A stretch of DNA of 64,000 nt from Actinoplanes italicus (GTDB lineage Bacteria > Actinomycetota > Actinomycetes > Mycobacteriales > Micromonosporaceae): positions 1 through 64,000 of the forward strand of contig NZ_PVMZ01000015.1 in the NCBI RefSeq assembly GCF_003001815.1. Reading direction: 5' to 3'. The first letter of the stretch is position 1; every line of letters begins with the position of its first letter. The notes under the pieces are model-generated. The model had not been told where the DNA came from. It was given only the letters and a program-made list of their open reading frames with translations, and did no database searches. Positions 33,583 to 44,491 of the stretch are shown here, one piece after another. A program made the position numbers and the translations under genes.

Positions 33583-33942
33583 TCACGCGCCGGTGGCGGC
33601 CTGCGGGCGGCTGACGTCCCAGTGCTCCACGATGAGACCGTCCTCGAACCGCCAGATGTCGACGACGTCCTCGTTCGGACCCTCGGCCGGAATCAGGGTG
33701 TAGTGCGCCACCACGAATTCGGCATCGGCGATCACGTGCTGGATCTCGATCTCGGCGGTGGCGATCGGCGAATTGATGATGAACTCGATCCAGGCGTCCC
33801 GTCCGGGCGGGGCGCCGACCGTGTGCGACACGAAATCCTCCCGGATGATCTCGCGCAGCACCTCGATCTCACCGGCCGCGAACCGGCCGAAGGCATCGAG
33901 GAATCGTCTCTTGTTCTCCTCAGCGGGGTCGATGTCTGTCAT
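33583..33942 (-). CDS. SnoaL/NTF2-like protein
   Basis: A 119-aa single-domain protein of the SnoaL-like (NTF2-fold) superfamily: EENKRRFLDAFGRFAAGEIE, HTVGAPPGRDAWIEFI, VVAHYTLIP, VVDIWRFEDGLIVEHWD. The closing DIWRFEDGLIVEHWDVSRP is characteristic. Such proteins are small cyclases, isomerases or hydrolases, or binding proteins; the substrate cannot be read from sequence. ATG 33942 fits the domain start. Followed by its own terminator. Confidence 0.85.
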   Translation of the reverse strand: MTDIDPAEENKRRFLDAFGRFAAGEIEVLREIIREDFVSHTVGAPPGRDAWIEFIINSPIATAEIEIQHVIADAEFVVAHYTLIPAEGPNEDVVDIWRFEDGLIVEHWDVSRPQAATGA

Positions 33943-34204
33943 GCCCCTCACCGTCGCACCGGCACGGACGGCTGTCGAGACTCCTAGCATTGATCCGATC
34001 GACGCGCGCCCACTTCCCGAAAGTCTGCCCGGAAAGCCGGGAGCGGTGCGCCCGGACGGGCAATAAACCCCTTCCGGCACCCACCGGCAGGCGTTTCCCT
34101 CGCGCTATCTCCTGCGCTGTCCAACCACCGAATCGTACGTTTCTCGAGGCGCCCGTCGCGGCGCCCGGAAACCCATTCTTCAGTACGAATTCAGGAGGTA
34201 AACC

Positions 34205-34840
34205 ATGCTGAACGCGATCGCCGCCGGGGCCATGATGCTCTCGTCCCTGAGCGCCCCGGTCACCGGATCCGGCATGCATGTCGTTGCACCGCCGGACGAC
34301 ATGACCGTCTCGGTCGTCTACGCCAACGGCAGCGGCTGCAAACCGGGCACCGCCGCCGTGGAGGTGTCCCCGGACAAGAGGGCGTTCACCGTCACCTACA
34401 GCGCGTTCACCGCCCAGGTGGGACCGGAGGCCAAGCCGACCGACTTCCGCAAGAACTGTCAGCTCGGGCTCAACGTCAACGTCCCGCCCGGTTACACGTA
34501 CGCGATCGCCCAGGCCGACTACCGCGGATACGCCCGTCTCGAACAGGGTGCGAGCGCCAGCCAGCGGGCCTTCTACTACTTCCAGGGCATGTCGCACACG
34601 ACAGAGACCAACCGTTCCTTCCACGGGTTCATGGACGACACCTGGCAGGAGACGGACCTGGTCGAGGTCGAGTCGCTGACCTGGCACCCCTGCGGGGCCA
34701 AGCGCTACCTCAACGTGAACACCGATCTGCGGGTCAAGGGCGGCAACTCGCCCAAGGGCACGACCAGCTTCATCACCATGGACTCGTCCGACATGAGCCT
34801 GACGACGATCTTCCGGGTGACCTGGGCCGAATGCCCGTAA
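34205..34840 (+). CDS. Secreted DUF4360 protein
   Basis: A 211-aa exported protein with a short hydrophobic N-terminus (MLNAIAAGAMMLSSLSAPVT) and a DUF4360 domain: GSGCKPGTAAVEVSPDKRAF, KNCQLGLNVNVPPGY, a late HPCGAKRYLNVNTDLRV. Four Cys fit two disulfides. DUF4360 proteins are common secreted proteins of actinomycetes and fungi with no assigned activity. An ideal AGGAGG lies 6 bases before the ATG, implying strong translation. Single gene, convergent with the response regulator. Confidence 0.85.
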   Translation: MLNAIAAGAMMLSSLSAPVTGSGMHVVAPPDDMTVSVVYANGSGCKPGTAAVEVSPDKRAFTVTYSAFTAQVGPEAKPTDFRKNCQLGLNVNVPPGYTYAIAQADYRGYARLEQGASASQRAFYYFQGMSHTTETNRSFHGFMDDTWQETDLVEVESLTWHPCGAKRYLNVNTDLRVKGGNSPKGTTSFITMDSSDMSLTTIFRVTWAECP

Positions 34841-34846
34841 AGACGG

Positions 34847-35530
34847 TCAACGGGGCCGGACCAGACCCGCGTTGAAGGCGGCGATCACCAGCTGGGCGCG
34901 GTCGCGGGCGGACAGTTTCGCGAGCAGATGCGTGATGTGCGTCTTCACCGTCTTCACCGAGATGACCAGAGCGGCGGCGATCTCGTCGTTGGCGAGACCG
35001 TTGCCGATCAACGCGAGTACCTCCACCTCACGCGGGGTGAGCCGGCGCAGCGCCCCGGCCGGACGTTCCGGCCGGGGCGCTGCCACGTAGTGGGCGATCA
35101 GCCGGGTCAGGATCGTCGGCGCGAACAGCGACTCGCCACGGCCCGTACGGCGCACCGCCTCGACCAGCTCCTCCGGCCGGGCGTCCTTGAGCAGGAAGCC
35201 GGACGCACCGGCCTGCAACGCCTCGTAGACGTACTCGTCCAGTTCGAACATGCTCAGCACCAGCACCCGGGTGCCGGTCAGCGCCGGATCGGCGCAGATC
35301 CGCCGGGTCGCCTCCAGACCGTCCAGGCCGGGCATCCGCACGTCCATCAGCACCACGTCCGGACGGGTGGCACGGGCCCGCGACACCGCCTCGGCGCCGT
35401 CACCGGCCTGCCCGACCACCTCCAGGTCCGGCTGATGGCCGATCACCACGGCGAGGCTCCGGCGCAACAGCGGCTGATCATCGACAAGCAGGACCTTCAT
35501 CGGTACGCCCACCGCGCCCGGCGGTTTCAT
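34847..35530 (-). CDS. NarL/LuxR-type response regulator
   Basis: A 227-aa two-component regulator. The receiver domain has the acidic pair in VDDQ, the phosphoacceptor Asp in VLMDVRMPG and Lys in LKDA. The C-terminal LuxR helix-turn-helix is LTPREVEVLALIGNGLANDE, then IAAALVISVKTVKTHI. The ATG at 35530 overlaps the kinase stop as ATGA, suggesting coupled translation. A start at 35500 (MKVLLVDDQ) matches the usual N-terminus and remains possible. Cognate to the adjacent kinase. Confidence 0.9.
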   Translation of the reverse strand: MKPPGAVGVPMKVLLVDDQPLLRRSLAVVIGHQPDLEVVGQAGDGAEAVSRARATRPDVVLMDVRMPGLDGLEATRRICADPALTGTRVLVLSMFELDEYVYEALQAGASGFLLKDARPEELVEAVRRTGRGESLFAPTILTRLIAHYVAAPRPERPAGALRRLTPREVEVLALIGNGLANDEIAAALVISVKTVKTHITHLLAKLSARDRAQLVIAAFNAGLVRPR

Positions 35531-36372
35531 GCGGGCCCGTCGGGGATGCGGGCCACCAGGTGGAAGCCGCCGTCGACGCGCTCGGCGGTGAGGGTGCCGC
35601 CCAGGCTGGTGACCCGCTCGCGGAGGCCGGCCAGGCCGTGGCCCGCGCCCGGGGTCGGCCGCCAGCCGTCGGCGGGGCCGGTGTCGGCGACGCTGACCAC
35701 CACGTGACGGCCGTCGCGGCGTACCCGCACCGCCACGTCGGCGGGCCCCGCGTGCCGGGCCGTGTTGGCGAGCCCCTCCCGGACCGTCCGGCAGACCGCG
35801 ACCTGCACACCAGGCGACACGTGCCCGAGGTCGCCGACCGTGAGGGCGGGTCGCAGACCGGCCGCCTCGGCCGCCCGGACGATCTCCGGCAGCGCTTCGA
35901 ACCCCTCCAGCGGAGCCCGCGGGCCGGGTGCGGCAGGATCGCGCAGGACGGTCAGCATGCGGCGCAGTTCGGCGGTGGTGTCACGGCTGACCGTCTCGAT
36001 GTCGTCGAGCGCAGCCCGCATCTCCGGCGGTTCCGGCTCGAAGCGGGTGGCCGCCGCCCGGACGGTGATCAGCCCGAGCCCGTGGGAGACGAGGTCGTGC
36101 AGGTCGCGGGCGATCCGCAGCCGCTCGGCCAGCACCGCCTCGGTGGCGGCCCACGCGGTGAGGCGGCGCTCGTACTCGGCACGGTCGGCCCGCCAGCGCC
36201 GCACCGCCCAGGTCGCGGCCGCGACCGCGCTGCCGCCGATCAGCACCGGGAGCACCCGGGCCGCCGGCCCCTCGGCCCCGACCGTGCACATGGCCATGAT
36301 CAGGACGGCGGCCGTCACCAGCATCACCGGGACGGCCCGGCTGCGCCAGGCCGGCCGCTCGAACGCGTTCAC
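35527..36372 (-). CDS. Sensor histidine kinase (HisKA_3 type)
   Basis: A 281-aa kinase. Two N-terminal transmembrane helices (about 12-32 and 40-57) with almost no extracytoplasmic loop suggest it senses the membrane itself or an associated transporter. The dimerisation/phosphoacceptor motif is RIARDLHDLVSHGLGLI (His near 97), and the HATPase domain has EGLANTARHAG (N box) and GHGLAGLRERV (G box). Divergent from a three-gene ABC exporter, which it probably controls together with its response regulator. Confidence 0.9.
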   Translation of the reverse strand: MNAFERPAWRSRAVPVMLVTAAVLIMAMCTVGAEGPAARVLPVLIGGSAVAAATWAVRRWRADRAEYERRLTAWAATEAVLAERLRIARDLHDLVSHGLGLITVRAAATRFEPEPPEMRAALDDIETVSRDTTAELRRMLTVLRDPAAPGPRAPLEGFEALPEIVRAAEAAGLRPALTVGDLGHVSPGVQVAVCRTVREGLANTARHAGPADVAVRVRRDGRHVVVSVADTGPADGWRPTPGAGHGLAGLRERVTSLGGTLTAERVDGGFHLVARIPDGPA

Positions 36373-36471
36373 CGGTCCGACAATAGAGCTCGGACCCAGG
36401 TCTTAGACGGTTCACGCCAAGCCGGATCACGGTCCGATGTGGCGACGGCCCCGGCGCACTTGACTGGGTGG

Positions 36472-37182
36472 ATGATCACTGTCGAGGGTGTGACCAGGGT
36501 TCGAGGGCGGACCCGGATTCTGCACGAGGTCGGTTTCACGGCCCGGCCCGGGCGGGTCACCGGGTTCCTGGGGCCGAACGGAGCCGGCAAGACCTCCACG
36601 CTGCGGGTGCTGCTCGGCCTGGACCGTCCGCAGGCCGGCCGGGCGTTGATCGACGGCCGCCGGTACGCCGAGCTGGAACGTCCGCTGACCGTCGCCGGCG
36701 CGCTGCTGGACGGCAGCGGCGCGCACCGCTCGCGGACCGCGCGGGCGCATCTGCGCTGGGTGGCGGCCAGCAACGGGCTGCCGAAGGGCCGGGTGGACGA
36801 GGTCCTGGAACTGGTCGGGCTGAGCGCGGACGCCGGCAAGCGGGCCGGCCGGTACTCGCTCGGCATGAGCCGCCGGCTGGGACTGGCCACCGCCCTGCTC
36901 GGTGATCCGCCGGTGCTGATCCTGGACGAGCCGGTCAACGGTCTCGATCCGGCCGGGATCCGGTGGATGCGCACGTTCCTGCGGGAGCGGGCCGACCAGG
37001 GACGGACGGTCCTGCTCTCCAGTCACCTGATGGGCGAGCTGGCCGAGACGGCCGACGACGTGGTGATCATCGACCAGGGCCGGGTCGTGTCGGCCGGGAC
37101 CCTGGCCGAGGTGGTCGGCGACCATCCGACCCTGGAGGACGCCTTCCTGGCCCGGACCGCGAGCAGGGGGGCGGCGTGGTGA
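36472..37182 (+). CDS. ABC transporter ATP-binding protein
   Basis: A 236-aa ATPase of the drug or lantibiotic export type. Walker A is GPNGAGKTS, the signature motif is degenerate (YSLGMSRRLGLA), Walker B VLILDEPVNGLDP, and the H-loop SSHLMGE. First gene of an exporter operon whose other two genes are permeases, each overlapping by GTGA. Divergent from the two-component system, the usual arrangement for antibiotic-sensing exporters. Confidence 0.92.
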   Translation: MITVEGVTRVRGRTRILHEVGFTARPGRVTGFLGPNGAGKTSTLRVLLGLDRPQAGRALIDGRRYAELERPLTVAGALLDGSGAHRSRTARAHLRWVAASNGLPKGRVDEVLELVGLSADAGKRAGRYSLGMSRRLGLATALLGDPPVLILDEPVNGLDPAGIRWMRTFLRERADQGRTVLLSSHLMGELAETADDVVIIDQGRVVSAGTLAEVVGDHPTLEDAFLARTASRGAAW

Positions 37183-37940
37183 AGTCCGGCATGGTGAACC
37201 TCGTCCAGGCGGAGCTGCGGAAACTGTTGTGGCTGCCGACCGCGTGGGTGGGGCTGCTGCTGGGCCTGGTCGCGGCGCCCGCCCTGGTCCTCGTCAGCGC
37301 CGGTGGCACCCGCCGCGCGATCGAGGAGGGAATCGCCGGTGATCCGTCGGACACGGCGTTCCAGCCGCTGGGCATCGGGCTGCTCGGCGCGCTGATCCTC
37401 GGTGTCGTCGCGGTGAGCAGCGAATACACCTCCACCGGGGAGGACGCTCCACGCGCCCGGCAGCTGACCACGACGCTCACCGCGATGCCGCGGCGGTACC
37501 GGCTCGTGGCGGCCAAGGCGGTGGCGCTGAGCCTGCTGGTGGCGGTGCAGGGAGCGATCACCGCGGTGGCGACGCTCGTGCTGACCGAGGTGGTGCTCGG
37601 GCCGCTGGTGCCGCCGGCCGATCCGGGGCGGGCGGCCGCGGCGGTGCTCTACTGGGTGTTGCTCGGGCTTCTGTCGTACGCCCTGACCCTGATCTTCCGC
37701 AACGGCATCGTGACGCTGACCGTGCTGATCGTGAACAGCTCGGTGGTGTCGGTGTCCTACCTGCTGACGAAGGTGACGCCGCTGGCCGCCTATCTGCCGG
37801 ACATCGTGGGCGCGCACATGTTCCTCAACGAGGTCGGCGACGTGGACATCGCCCCGCTGACCGCCGGGCTGGTGATGACGGCGTGGGTGACGGCGCTGCT
37901 GGGGCTGGGCGCGTGGCTGTTCGAGAGGCGGGAGGCGTGA
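37179..37940 (+). CDS. ABC transporter permease
   Basis: A 253-aa membrane protein with about six helices, of the ABC-2 type. The N-terminal cytoplasmic segment VNLVQAELRKLLWLPTAWVG matches the family. It pairs with the ATPase at 36472. GTG 37179 overlaps the upstream TGA and its own stop overlaps the next gene. What it exports is unknown. Confidence 0.88.
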   Translation: MKSGMVNLVQAELRKLLWLPTAWVGLLLGLVAAPALVLVSAGGTRRAIEEGIAGDPSDTAFQPLGIGLLGALILGVVAVSSEYTSTGEDAPRARQLTTTLTAMPRRYRLVAAKAVALSLLVAVQGAITAVATLVLTEVVLGPLVPPADPGRAAAAVLYWVLLGLLSYALTLIFRNGIVTLTVLIVNSSVVSVSYLLTKVTPLAAYLPDIVGAHMFLNEVGDVDIAPLTAGLVMTAWVTALLGLGAWLFERREA

Positions 37941-38476
37941 TCCGGACGGCGTACGCCGAAGGGCTCAAGCTGGTCACGCTGCCGTCGCTGCGGCTGACCT
38001 TGGCACTGACCTGGGCCGTGGTGCTGCTGCTGCGGCTCGCGGACCCGGCCGGCGGGGTGGTGCCGTACGCCCGGATCGGGACCCTGGTGCTCGGTGTGCT
38101 GGCGGCCGGTCACGAGTACCAGGCCGGCGGCCAGATCCGGACGTCGCTGCTGGCCGTCCCGCGACGTCCGCTGCTGGCCGTCGCGAAGATCGCCGCCCTG
38201 GCCGTCGTCGCCGCTCCGTTCGTGCTGGTCACGGCGTTGCTCGCGGGTGAGCCCGGCGCCACCGGCGGGCTGCTGCTGGACCTGCTGCTGGCGGCTGCCG
38301 TGGGCACGGTGGTGCGGCATCCGGTCGGCGCCACCGGGGTGGTGCTCACGGCGTACGAGATCGGTGTGCCCTTGATCCGCACCCACCTGCCGGATGTCGC
38401 GTGGCCCACGTCTCCGGTCTGGACGGCCGCGGCGATCCTGATTTCCGTTGCAACATTCTGCCGTCGTGAGGCGTGA
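37937..38476 (+). CDS. ABC transporter permease, short
   Basis: A 179-aa membrane protein with about five helices, starting MIRTAYAEGLKLVTLPSLRL as ABC-2 permeases do. Shorter than its partner at 37179, with which it shares the HEYQAGGQIRTSLLAVPRR-like cytoplasmic loop (compare SSEYTSTGEDAPRARQLTTT). It may be the second half of a heterodimeric channel. GTG 37937 start by GTGA overlap. Confidence 0.8.
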   Translation: MIRTAYAEGLKLVTLPSLRLTLALTWAVVLLLRLADPAGGVVPYARIGTLVLGVLAAGHEYQAGGQIRTSLLAVPRRPLLAVAKIAALAVVAAPFVLVTALLAGEPGATGGLLLDLLLAAAVGTVVRHPVGATGVVLTAYEIGVPLIRTHLPDVAWPTSPVWTAAAILISVATFCRREA

Positions 38477-38595
38477 CATCTCGGGGCCTTGACGCCCCGT
38501 TGTTGAATGCCGCTCAGCGCGGGGGCCCACCCCCTTACGTTCACGTGCCGATCACGTGTTCCCCCCGCGCTGTACACCTCGAGGAGTGAACAGCG

Positions 38596-39444
38596 ATGGC
38601 GCAACGCCCGACGCTCGCGGAAGTCCGGGACCGCACCTACAAGCGCCGTGACGCGTGGTGGACGGTGTGGCTGGTCGATCCGCTCGCCGGCCCGCTGGTC
38701 AGACTGGTGGCACCATGGCGGTGGGCGACGCCGAACCTGCTGTCGTTCGCCGCGTTCGCGGTGGGCCTGGGCGCGGCGGCGTGCTTCTGGCAGGGCGAGT
38801 ACGCGTGGCTGCTGGCCGGCGCCCTGCTCTTCCATCTGGCGTTCGTGCTCGACTGCATGGACGGCAAGATCGCGCGCCTGAACGGTACGGGCTCACTGTT
38901 CGGGACGTGGCTGGATTACGTCTTCGACCGGCTGCGGGTGGTGACGTGCGCGCTGGCCCTGTTCGGCGGGCAGTGGAACCTGACCGGTGAGACGTACTAC
39001 CTGTGGCTGGCCACCGGCGTGATCTTCCTGGACATGTTCCGGTACCTGAACGCGCTGCAGATGCAGAAGGTCAAGCTCACGATGAAGGAGCGGCTGCTGG
39101 AGGCGACCGGCGTCGCGCCGGAGCAGTACGTCGAGGAGTCGGACGACGAGGTGCTGACGCCGGAGTCGGTGGAGACGGCCCGGGTCGACGTGCACGGCGA
39201 CTTCCGGAACCGTTTCGGTCTCTTCCTGCGGATCCGCAACTTCCTGCTGCGGCAGCGGATCCGGGCACACGTCTTCAGCGGCATCGAGTTCATGATGTTC
39301 GTCTTCATCGTGGGCCCGGTCACCGGCCTGATCGTGCCGGTGACCGTCGTCTCCGGGGTGCTGCTGCTCGCCTTCGAGTCCCTGCTGGTCTACAAGCTCT
39401 GGACCACCACCAGGACGTTCCACCGGCGGCTGGCGGCGCTCTGA
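38596..39444 (+). CDS. CDP-alcohol phosphatidyltransferase
   Basis: A 282-aa integral membrane enzyme with five or six helices. The catalytic motif D-G-x2-A-R-x8-G-x3-D-x3-D is complete in DCMDGKIARLNGTGSLFGTW followed by LDYVFD (about 95-120), binding metal and the CDP-alcohol. It transfers a phosphoalcohol from a CDP donor (for example CDP-glycerol, CDP-inositol or CDP-diacylglycerol) to an acceptor. The long hydrophilic insert after helix 4 (residues about 155-215) is unusual for the short phospholipid synthases. AGGAG lies 9 bases before the ATG. The adjacent glycerol locus supplies glycerol 3-phosphate but is not co-transcribed. Confidence 0.85.
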   Translation: MAQRPTLAEVRDRTYKRRDAWWTVWLVDPLAGPLVRLVAPWRWATPNLLSFAAFAVGLGAAACFWQGEYAWLLAGALLFHLAFVLDCMDGKIARLNGTGSLFGTWLDYVFDRLRVVTCALALFGGQWNLTGETYYLWLATGVIFLDMFRYLNALQMQKVKLTMKERLLEATGVAPEQYVEESDDEVLTPESVETARVDVHGDFRNRFGLFLRIRNFLLRQRIRAHVFSGIEFMMFVFIVGPVTGLIVPVTVVSGVLLLAFESLLVYKLWTTTRTFHRRLAAL

Positions 39445-39468
39445 GCCGACGGCCGCCGGTGGCCCGCC

Positions 39469-41166
39469 TCACCTGACGCGCACCGGGACCACGTCCGGAG
39501 CACCGAGGCGGGCCGCGTCGGCCGTCTCGTCGTCCTGCTGTTCCTGCGAGGCCCGTTCCGCCTTCACGCGCAGGCGGTAGTGCTCCACCTCCCGGTCGCG
39601 CTGCTCCGGCGTCCAGCCCAGCACCCTGGCGATCAGCTCGGCGGCGTGCGGGGCCGCGACCACACCCCGGTCGAACGTCTCGATCGAGATGCGGGTCCGC
39701 CTGGTCAGCACGTCGACCAGGTGCCGGGCGCCCTCGGCAGCGGCCGCGTAGACGAACTCGGCCCGCAGATAGTCGTCGGCGCCCTCGATCGGCCGGCCCA
39801 GGTCCGGATCGTCGCGGATCAGGTCGAGCAGTTCGAGGGTGAGCGACCCGTACCGGCCGAGCAGGTGCTCCACCCGGGCCACGTGCAGTCCCGACTCGGC
39901 GGCCAGGATGCCCCGCCGGTTCCACAGCGCGGGATAGCCGTCCGCCCCGAGCAGCGGAATCCTGTCGGTGACCGACCGCGGCACACTGCGGGCCAGGCTG
40001 TGCACGCAGGCGTCGATCGCGTCCTTCGCCATCACCCGGTACGTCGTGTACTTACCGCCCGCGACCACGACCAGCCCCGGCACCGGGCTGCCCACCGAAT
40101 GCTCCCGGGACAGCTGCGACGTCGACTCGGACTCGCCGAACAGCAGTGGCCGCAGCCCCGCATAGACGCCCTCCACGTCGGCCCGGTCCAGTGGCGTGGC
40201 GAGGACCTTGTTCACCTCGGCGAGCAGGTAGTCGATGTCCTTGCTGGACGCCGCCGGGTGCGCCTTGTCGAGCCGCCAGTCGGTGTCGGTGGTGCCGACG
40301 ATCCAGTGCCGGCCCCACGGGATGACGAACAGGACGCTCGACGCGGTCCGCAGGATCAGTCCGGTCGACGACTGGATCCGGTCGCGGGGCACGACCAGGT
40401 GGATGCCCTTGGAGGCGCGGACGTGGAACTGGCCGCGCTCACCGACCAGCGACTGGGTGTCGTCGGTCCACACCCCGGACGCGTTGACCACCTGCTGGGC
40501 GCGGATCTCGTACGTCCGGTCGTGTTCGAGGTCGTGCACCCGTACGCCGGTGACCCTCTCGCCCTCACGGAGGAAGCCGACCACCTCGGCCCGCGTCGCG
40601 ACATGGGCCCCGTAGGACGCCGCGGTCCTGGCCAGGAACATGGTGTGCCGGGCGTCGTCGACCTGCGCGTCGTAGTACTGCAACGCGCCGACCAGCGAGT
40701 CCTTCCGCAGCGCCGGGCAGGCCCGGAGCGCGCCCCGGCGGGTCAGGTGCCGGTGCCGGGGCAGGGCCCCCGACCGGGCCAATGTGTCGTAGAGGGTGAC
40801 GCCCGCGCCGGCGTAGAGCCGCTCCCAGCCGCGATGCTTGAGCGGGTAGAGGAACCGGACCGGCCGGGCCAGATGCGGTGCGAGGCGCTGCAGGATGAGT
40901 CCACGCTCCCGCAGCGCCTCGCGCACCAGCCCGAAGTCCAGCATCTCCAGATAGCGCAGGCCCCCGTGTATGAGCTTGCTGGACCGGCTCGAGGTGCCGG
41001 AGGCCAGGTCACGCGCCTCGACGAGTCCCACGGTGAGTCCCCGTGTGACCGCGTCGAGCGCGCAACCCGCCCCCACCACTCCCCCGCCGATCACCAGGAC
41101 GTCGACCTCCCGCGTCGACAGTGCGTGCAGGGCAGCGTCCCGGTAGGTAGGAGAAAGAGCAGTCAT
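39469..41166 (-). CDS. glpD: Glycerol-3-phosphate dehydrogenase, FAD-dependent
   Basis: A 565-aa flavoprotein that oxidises glycerol 3-phosphate to dihydroxyacetone phosphate and passes electrons to quinone at the membrane. FAD-binding VDVLVIGGGVVGAGCALDAV is at about 21-40, the GlpD signature GLVEARDLASGTSSRSSKLI at about 47-66, and GGKYTTYRVMAKD near 365. ATG 41166 is 2 bp behind the glpK stop. Third gene of glpF-glpK-glpD. Confidence 0.93.
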   Translation of the reverse strand: MTALSPTYRDAALHALSTREVDVLVIGGGVVGAGCALDAVTRGLTVGLVEARDLASGTSSRSSKLIHGGLRYLEMLDFGLVREALRERGLILQRLAPHLARPVRFLYPLKHRGWERLYAGAGVTLYDTLARSGALPRHRHLTRRGALRACPALRKDSLVGALQYYDAQVDDARHTMFLARTAASYGAHVATRAEVVGFLREGERVTGVRVHDLEHDRTYEIRAQQVVNASGVWTDDTQSLVGERGQFHVRASKGIHLVVPRDRIQSSTGLILRTASSVLFVIPWGRHWIVGTTDTDWRLDKAHPAASSKDIDYLLAEVNKVLATPLDRADVEGVYAGLRPLLFGESESTSQLSREHSVGSPVPGLVVVAGGKYTTYRVMAKDAIDACVHSLARSVPRSVTDRIPLLGADGYPALWNRRGILAAESGLHVARVEHLLGRYGSLTLELLDLIRDDPDLGRPIEGADDYLRAEFVYAAAAEGARHLVDVLTRRTRISIETFDRGVVAAPHAAELIARVLGWTPEQRDREVEHYRLRVKAERASQEQQDDETADAARLGAPDVVPVRVR

Positions 41167-41168
41167 GA

Positions 41169-42678
<1,510 letters not shown>

Positions 42679-42686
<8 letters not shown>

Positions 42687-43521
42687 GGGTCGCCTCCACT
42701 TCTGCCTCGTCCCTCGGTGTCGGTACGCGTCCGACCTCCGGCTCCTCGGCCGACGGCAGGAAACGTCCGATCAGAGTCTGATACAACCCGGCGCCCACGA
42801 TGCCACCGATGACGGGCGCGACTATCGGGATCCAGAAGTAGAGATACCCCGTCTGGTCGCGGAACGCTCCCCCGTAGCCGGTCAGGAAGCTGGCCAGGCG
42901 CGGTCCGAAGTCGCGGGCCGGGTTGATCGCGTAACCGGCGTTGGTTCCCCAGGCCATGCCGATCGCCACCACGAGCAGGCCGATCACCACCGGTCCGAGG
43001 TTGGCGGCGGGGGCGGTGTTGGCCATGTCGGTCAGCGCCAGGATCACGAAGAGCAGGATCGCCGTACCGATGATCTGGTCCCGGAAGGCGCCCCACTCAC
43101 CGACCGGGAGCGTGCCGTTGCCCGGCAGCGTCGAGAACACGCCCTGCGTCTTGATCGTCAGACCGGGGTCGGCGGCGTGCAGGACCTCGGTGTAGTTCCA
43201 GCGCACGATCAGCGCGGCGACGAACGCGCCGAGGAACTGGGCGATCGAGTACGGGGCCACCTTCCGCCAGGAGAACCCCTTGAAGACGGCGAGCGCGATC
43301 GTCACCGCCGGATTGAGGTGCGCGCCGCTGACCCGCGCCGCGACGTAGACGCCGAGTGTCACACCCAGGCCCCAGGCCCAGGCGATGCTGTCGTGGTCCC
43401 CGATGCCGGCCGCGGCGACCTGCGCCACCACCCCCACGCCGAACAGAATCAGGATCATCGTGCCGGCGAACTCCGCTGCAAGCTCCCCGACGAGTCCAGG
43501 TGTCTTGAATCGTGTGGCCAT
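42679..43521 (-). CDS. glpF: Glycerol uptake facilitator (aquaglyceroporin)
   Basis: A 280-aa MIP-family channel with six helices and the two pore half-helices HLNPAVTIA (about 67) and NPARDFGPRL (about 205). Asp after the second NPA (NPARD) marks glycerol-conducting members. First gene of the leftward glp operon; its promoter lies in the 217 bp shared with the IclR regulator. Confidence 0.93.
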
Positions 43522-43582
43522 GCTCCCTCCAGGCTTCGTCGCCTCCAGTTGCCTCGGACGCTAGGGAGAGGTCCGGTGGGGG

Positions 43583-43617
43583 GCAATGAACACCGGTCGG
43601 CATTGTCGAACATCGGC
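43583..43617. promoter_or_regulatory. Candidate operator between glpF and the IclR gene
   Basis: GCAATG (43583-43588) and CATTG (43601-43605) form an inverted repeat, and GAACACCGG and GAACATCGG are similar direct elements. Located between the divergent glycerol operons, where an IclR/GylR-type regulator would bind. Weak evidence. Confidence 0.35.
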
Positions 43618-43738
43618 GAGGGTCGTTCGCGACGGTGGAGACCTGGCGGGTCCGCTTTGGGTCTTGCGACGGTCCATGTAGGTCGCGAACAACCCTCGAT
43701 TACGGCGAGTCGTCACGCGGTGGCATAGAGTCCGAAAC

Positions 43739-44491
43739 ATGCCCGGCACGGTGCAGGCGATCGAGCGAGCGGCCGCGATTCTGCGGACGCTCGCCGGTGG
43801 GCCGGGCCGGCTCGGGCTCACCGAGATCGCCCGCACGCTGGACCTGGCGAAGGGCACCACGCACGGCATTCTGCGCACCCTGCAGCTGGTCGGGTTCGTC
43901 GAGCAGGACCGGGTCTCCGGGCACTATCAGCTCGGCGGTGCCCTGCTGCACCTGGGCACCAGCTACCTCGACATCAACGAACTGCGGTCCCGGTCGATCA
44001 ACTGGGCCGACCCGCTGGCCGCGCGCAGCGGCGAGGCGGTCCGGATCGGCACCGTCCTCGAAGGGCGCGTGCTTGTCGTCCACCACGTGTTCCGGCCGGA
44101 CGACACCTTCCAGACCCTCGACGTGGGCGCGCTGCTGCCACTGCACGCCACGGCGCTCGGCAAGGTGCTGCTCGCCTACCGGGCCGGCGGGCCGGTGCCG
44201 GACCTGGAGCCGTTCACCCGGCTCACCCTCACCGATCCGCGCGCGCTCGCCACCGCCCTGGAGGGGGTACGCGACGCCGGCTGGGCGAGTGAGATCGAGG
44301 AGTTCCTGCTCGGTCAGGCCGCCGTGGCGGCGCCGATCCGCGGCTACGGCGGCCTGGTCGTCGGCGCGATCGGGATCTCCGGCCCGGTCGAGCGGATCTG
44401 CGACAGCCGCTACCGGCCGCGCGCCCCGCTGGTGGCGTACGTGCGCGACGCGGCCCGCGCGATCTCCCGGGATCTGGGGGCCACCCGGTGA
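43739..44491 (+). CDS. IclR-family regulator (GylR-like)
   Basis: A 250-aa regulator. The N-terminal winged helix-turn-helix is RLGLTEIARTLDLAKGTTHG (about 22-41) followed by ILRTLQLVGFVEQD; the C-terminal IclR effector domain includes LPLHATALGKVLLAY and a late GAIGISGPVERI. In Streptomyces the IclR-family GylR represses a divergent or downstream gylCAB operon and responds to glycerol 3-phosphate. The same placement here, divergent from glpFKD, supports that role. Its stop overlaps the start of the second glycerol kinase. Confidence 0.88.
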   Translation: MPGTVQAIERAAAILRTLAGGPGRLGLTEIARTLDLAKGTTHGILRTLQLVGFVEQDRVSGHYQLGGALLHLGTSYLDINELRSRSINWADPLAARSGEAVRIGTVLEGRVLVVHHVFRPDDTFQTLDVGALLPLHATALGKVLLAYRAGGPVPDLEPFTRLTLTDPRALATALEGVRDAGWASEIEEFLLGQAAVAAPIRGYGGLVVGAIGISGPVERICDSRYRPRAPLVAYVRDAARAISRDLGATR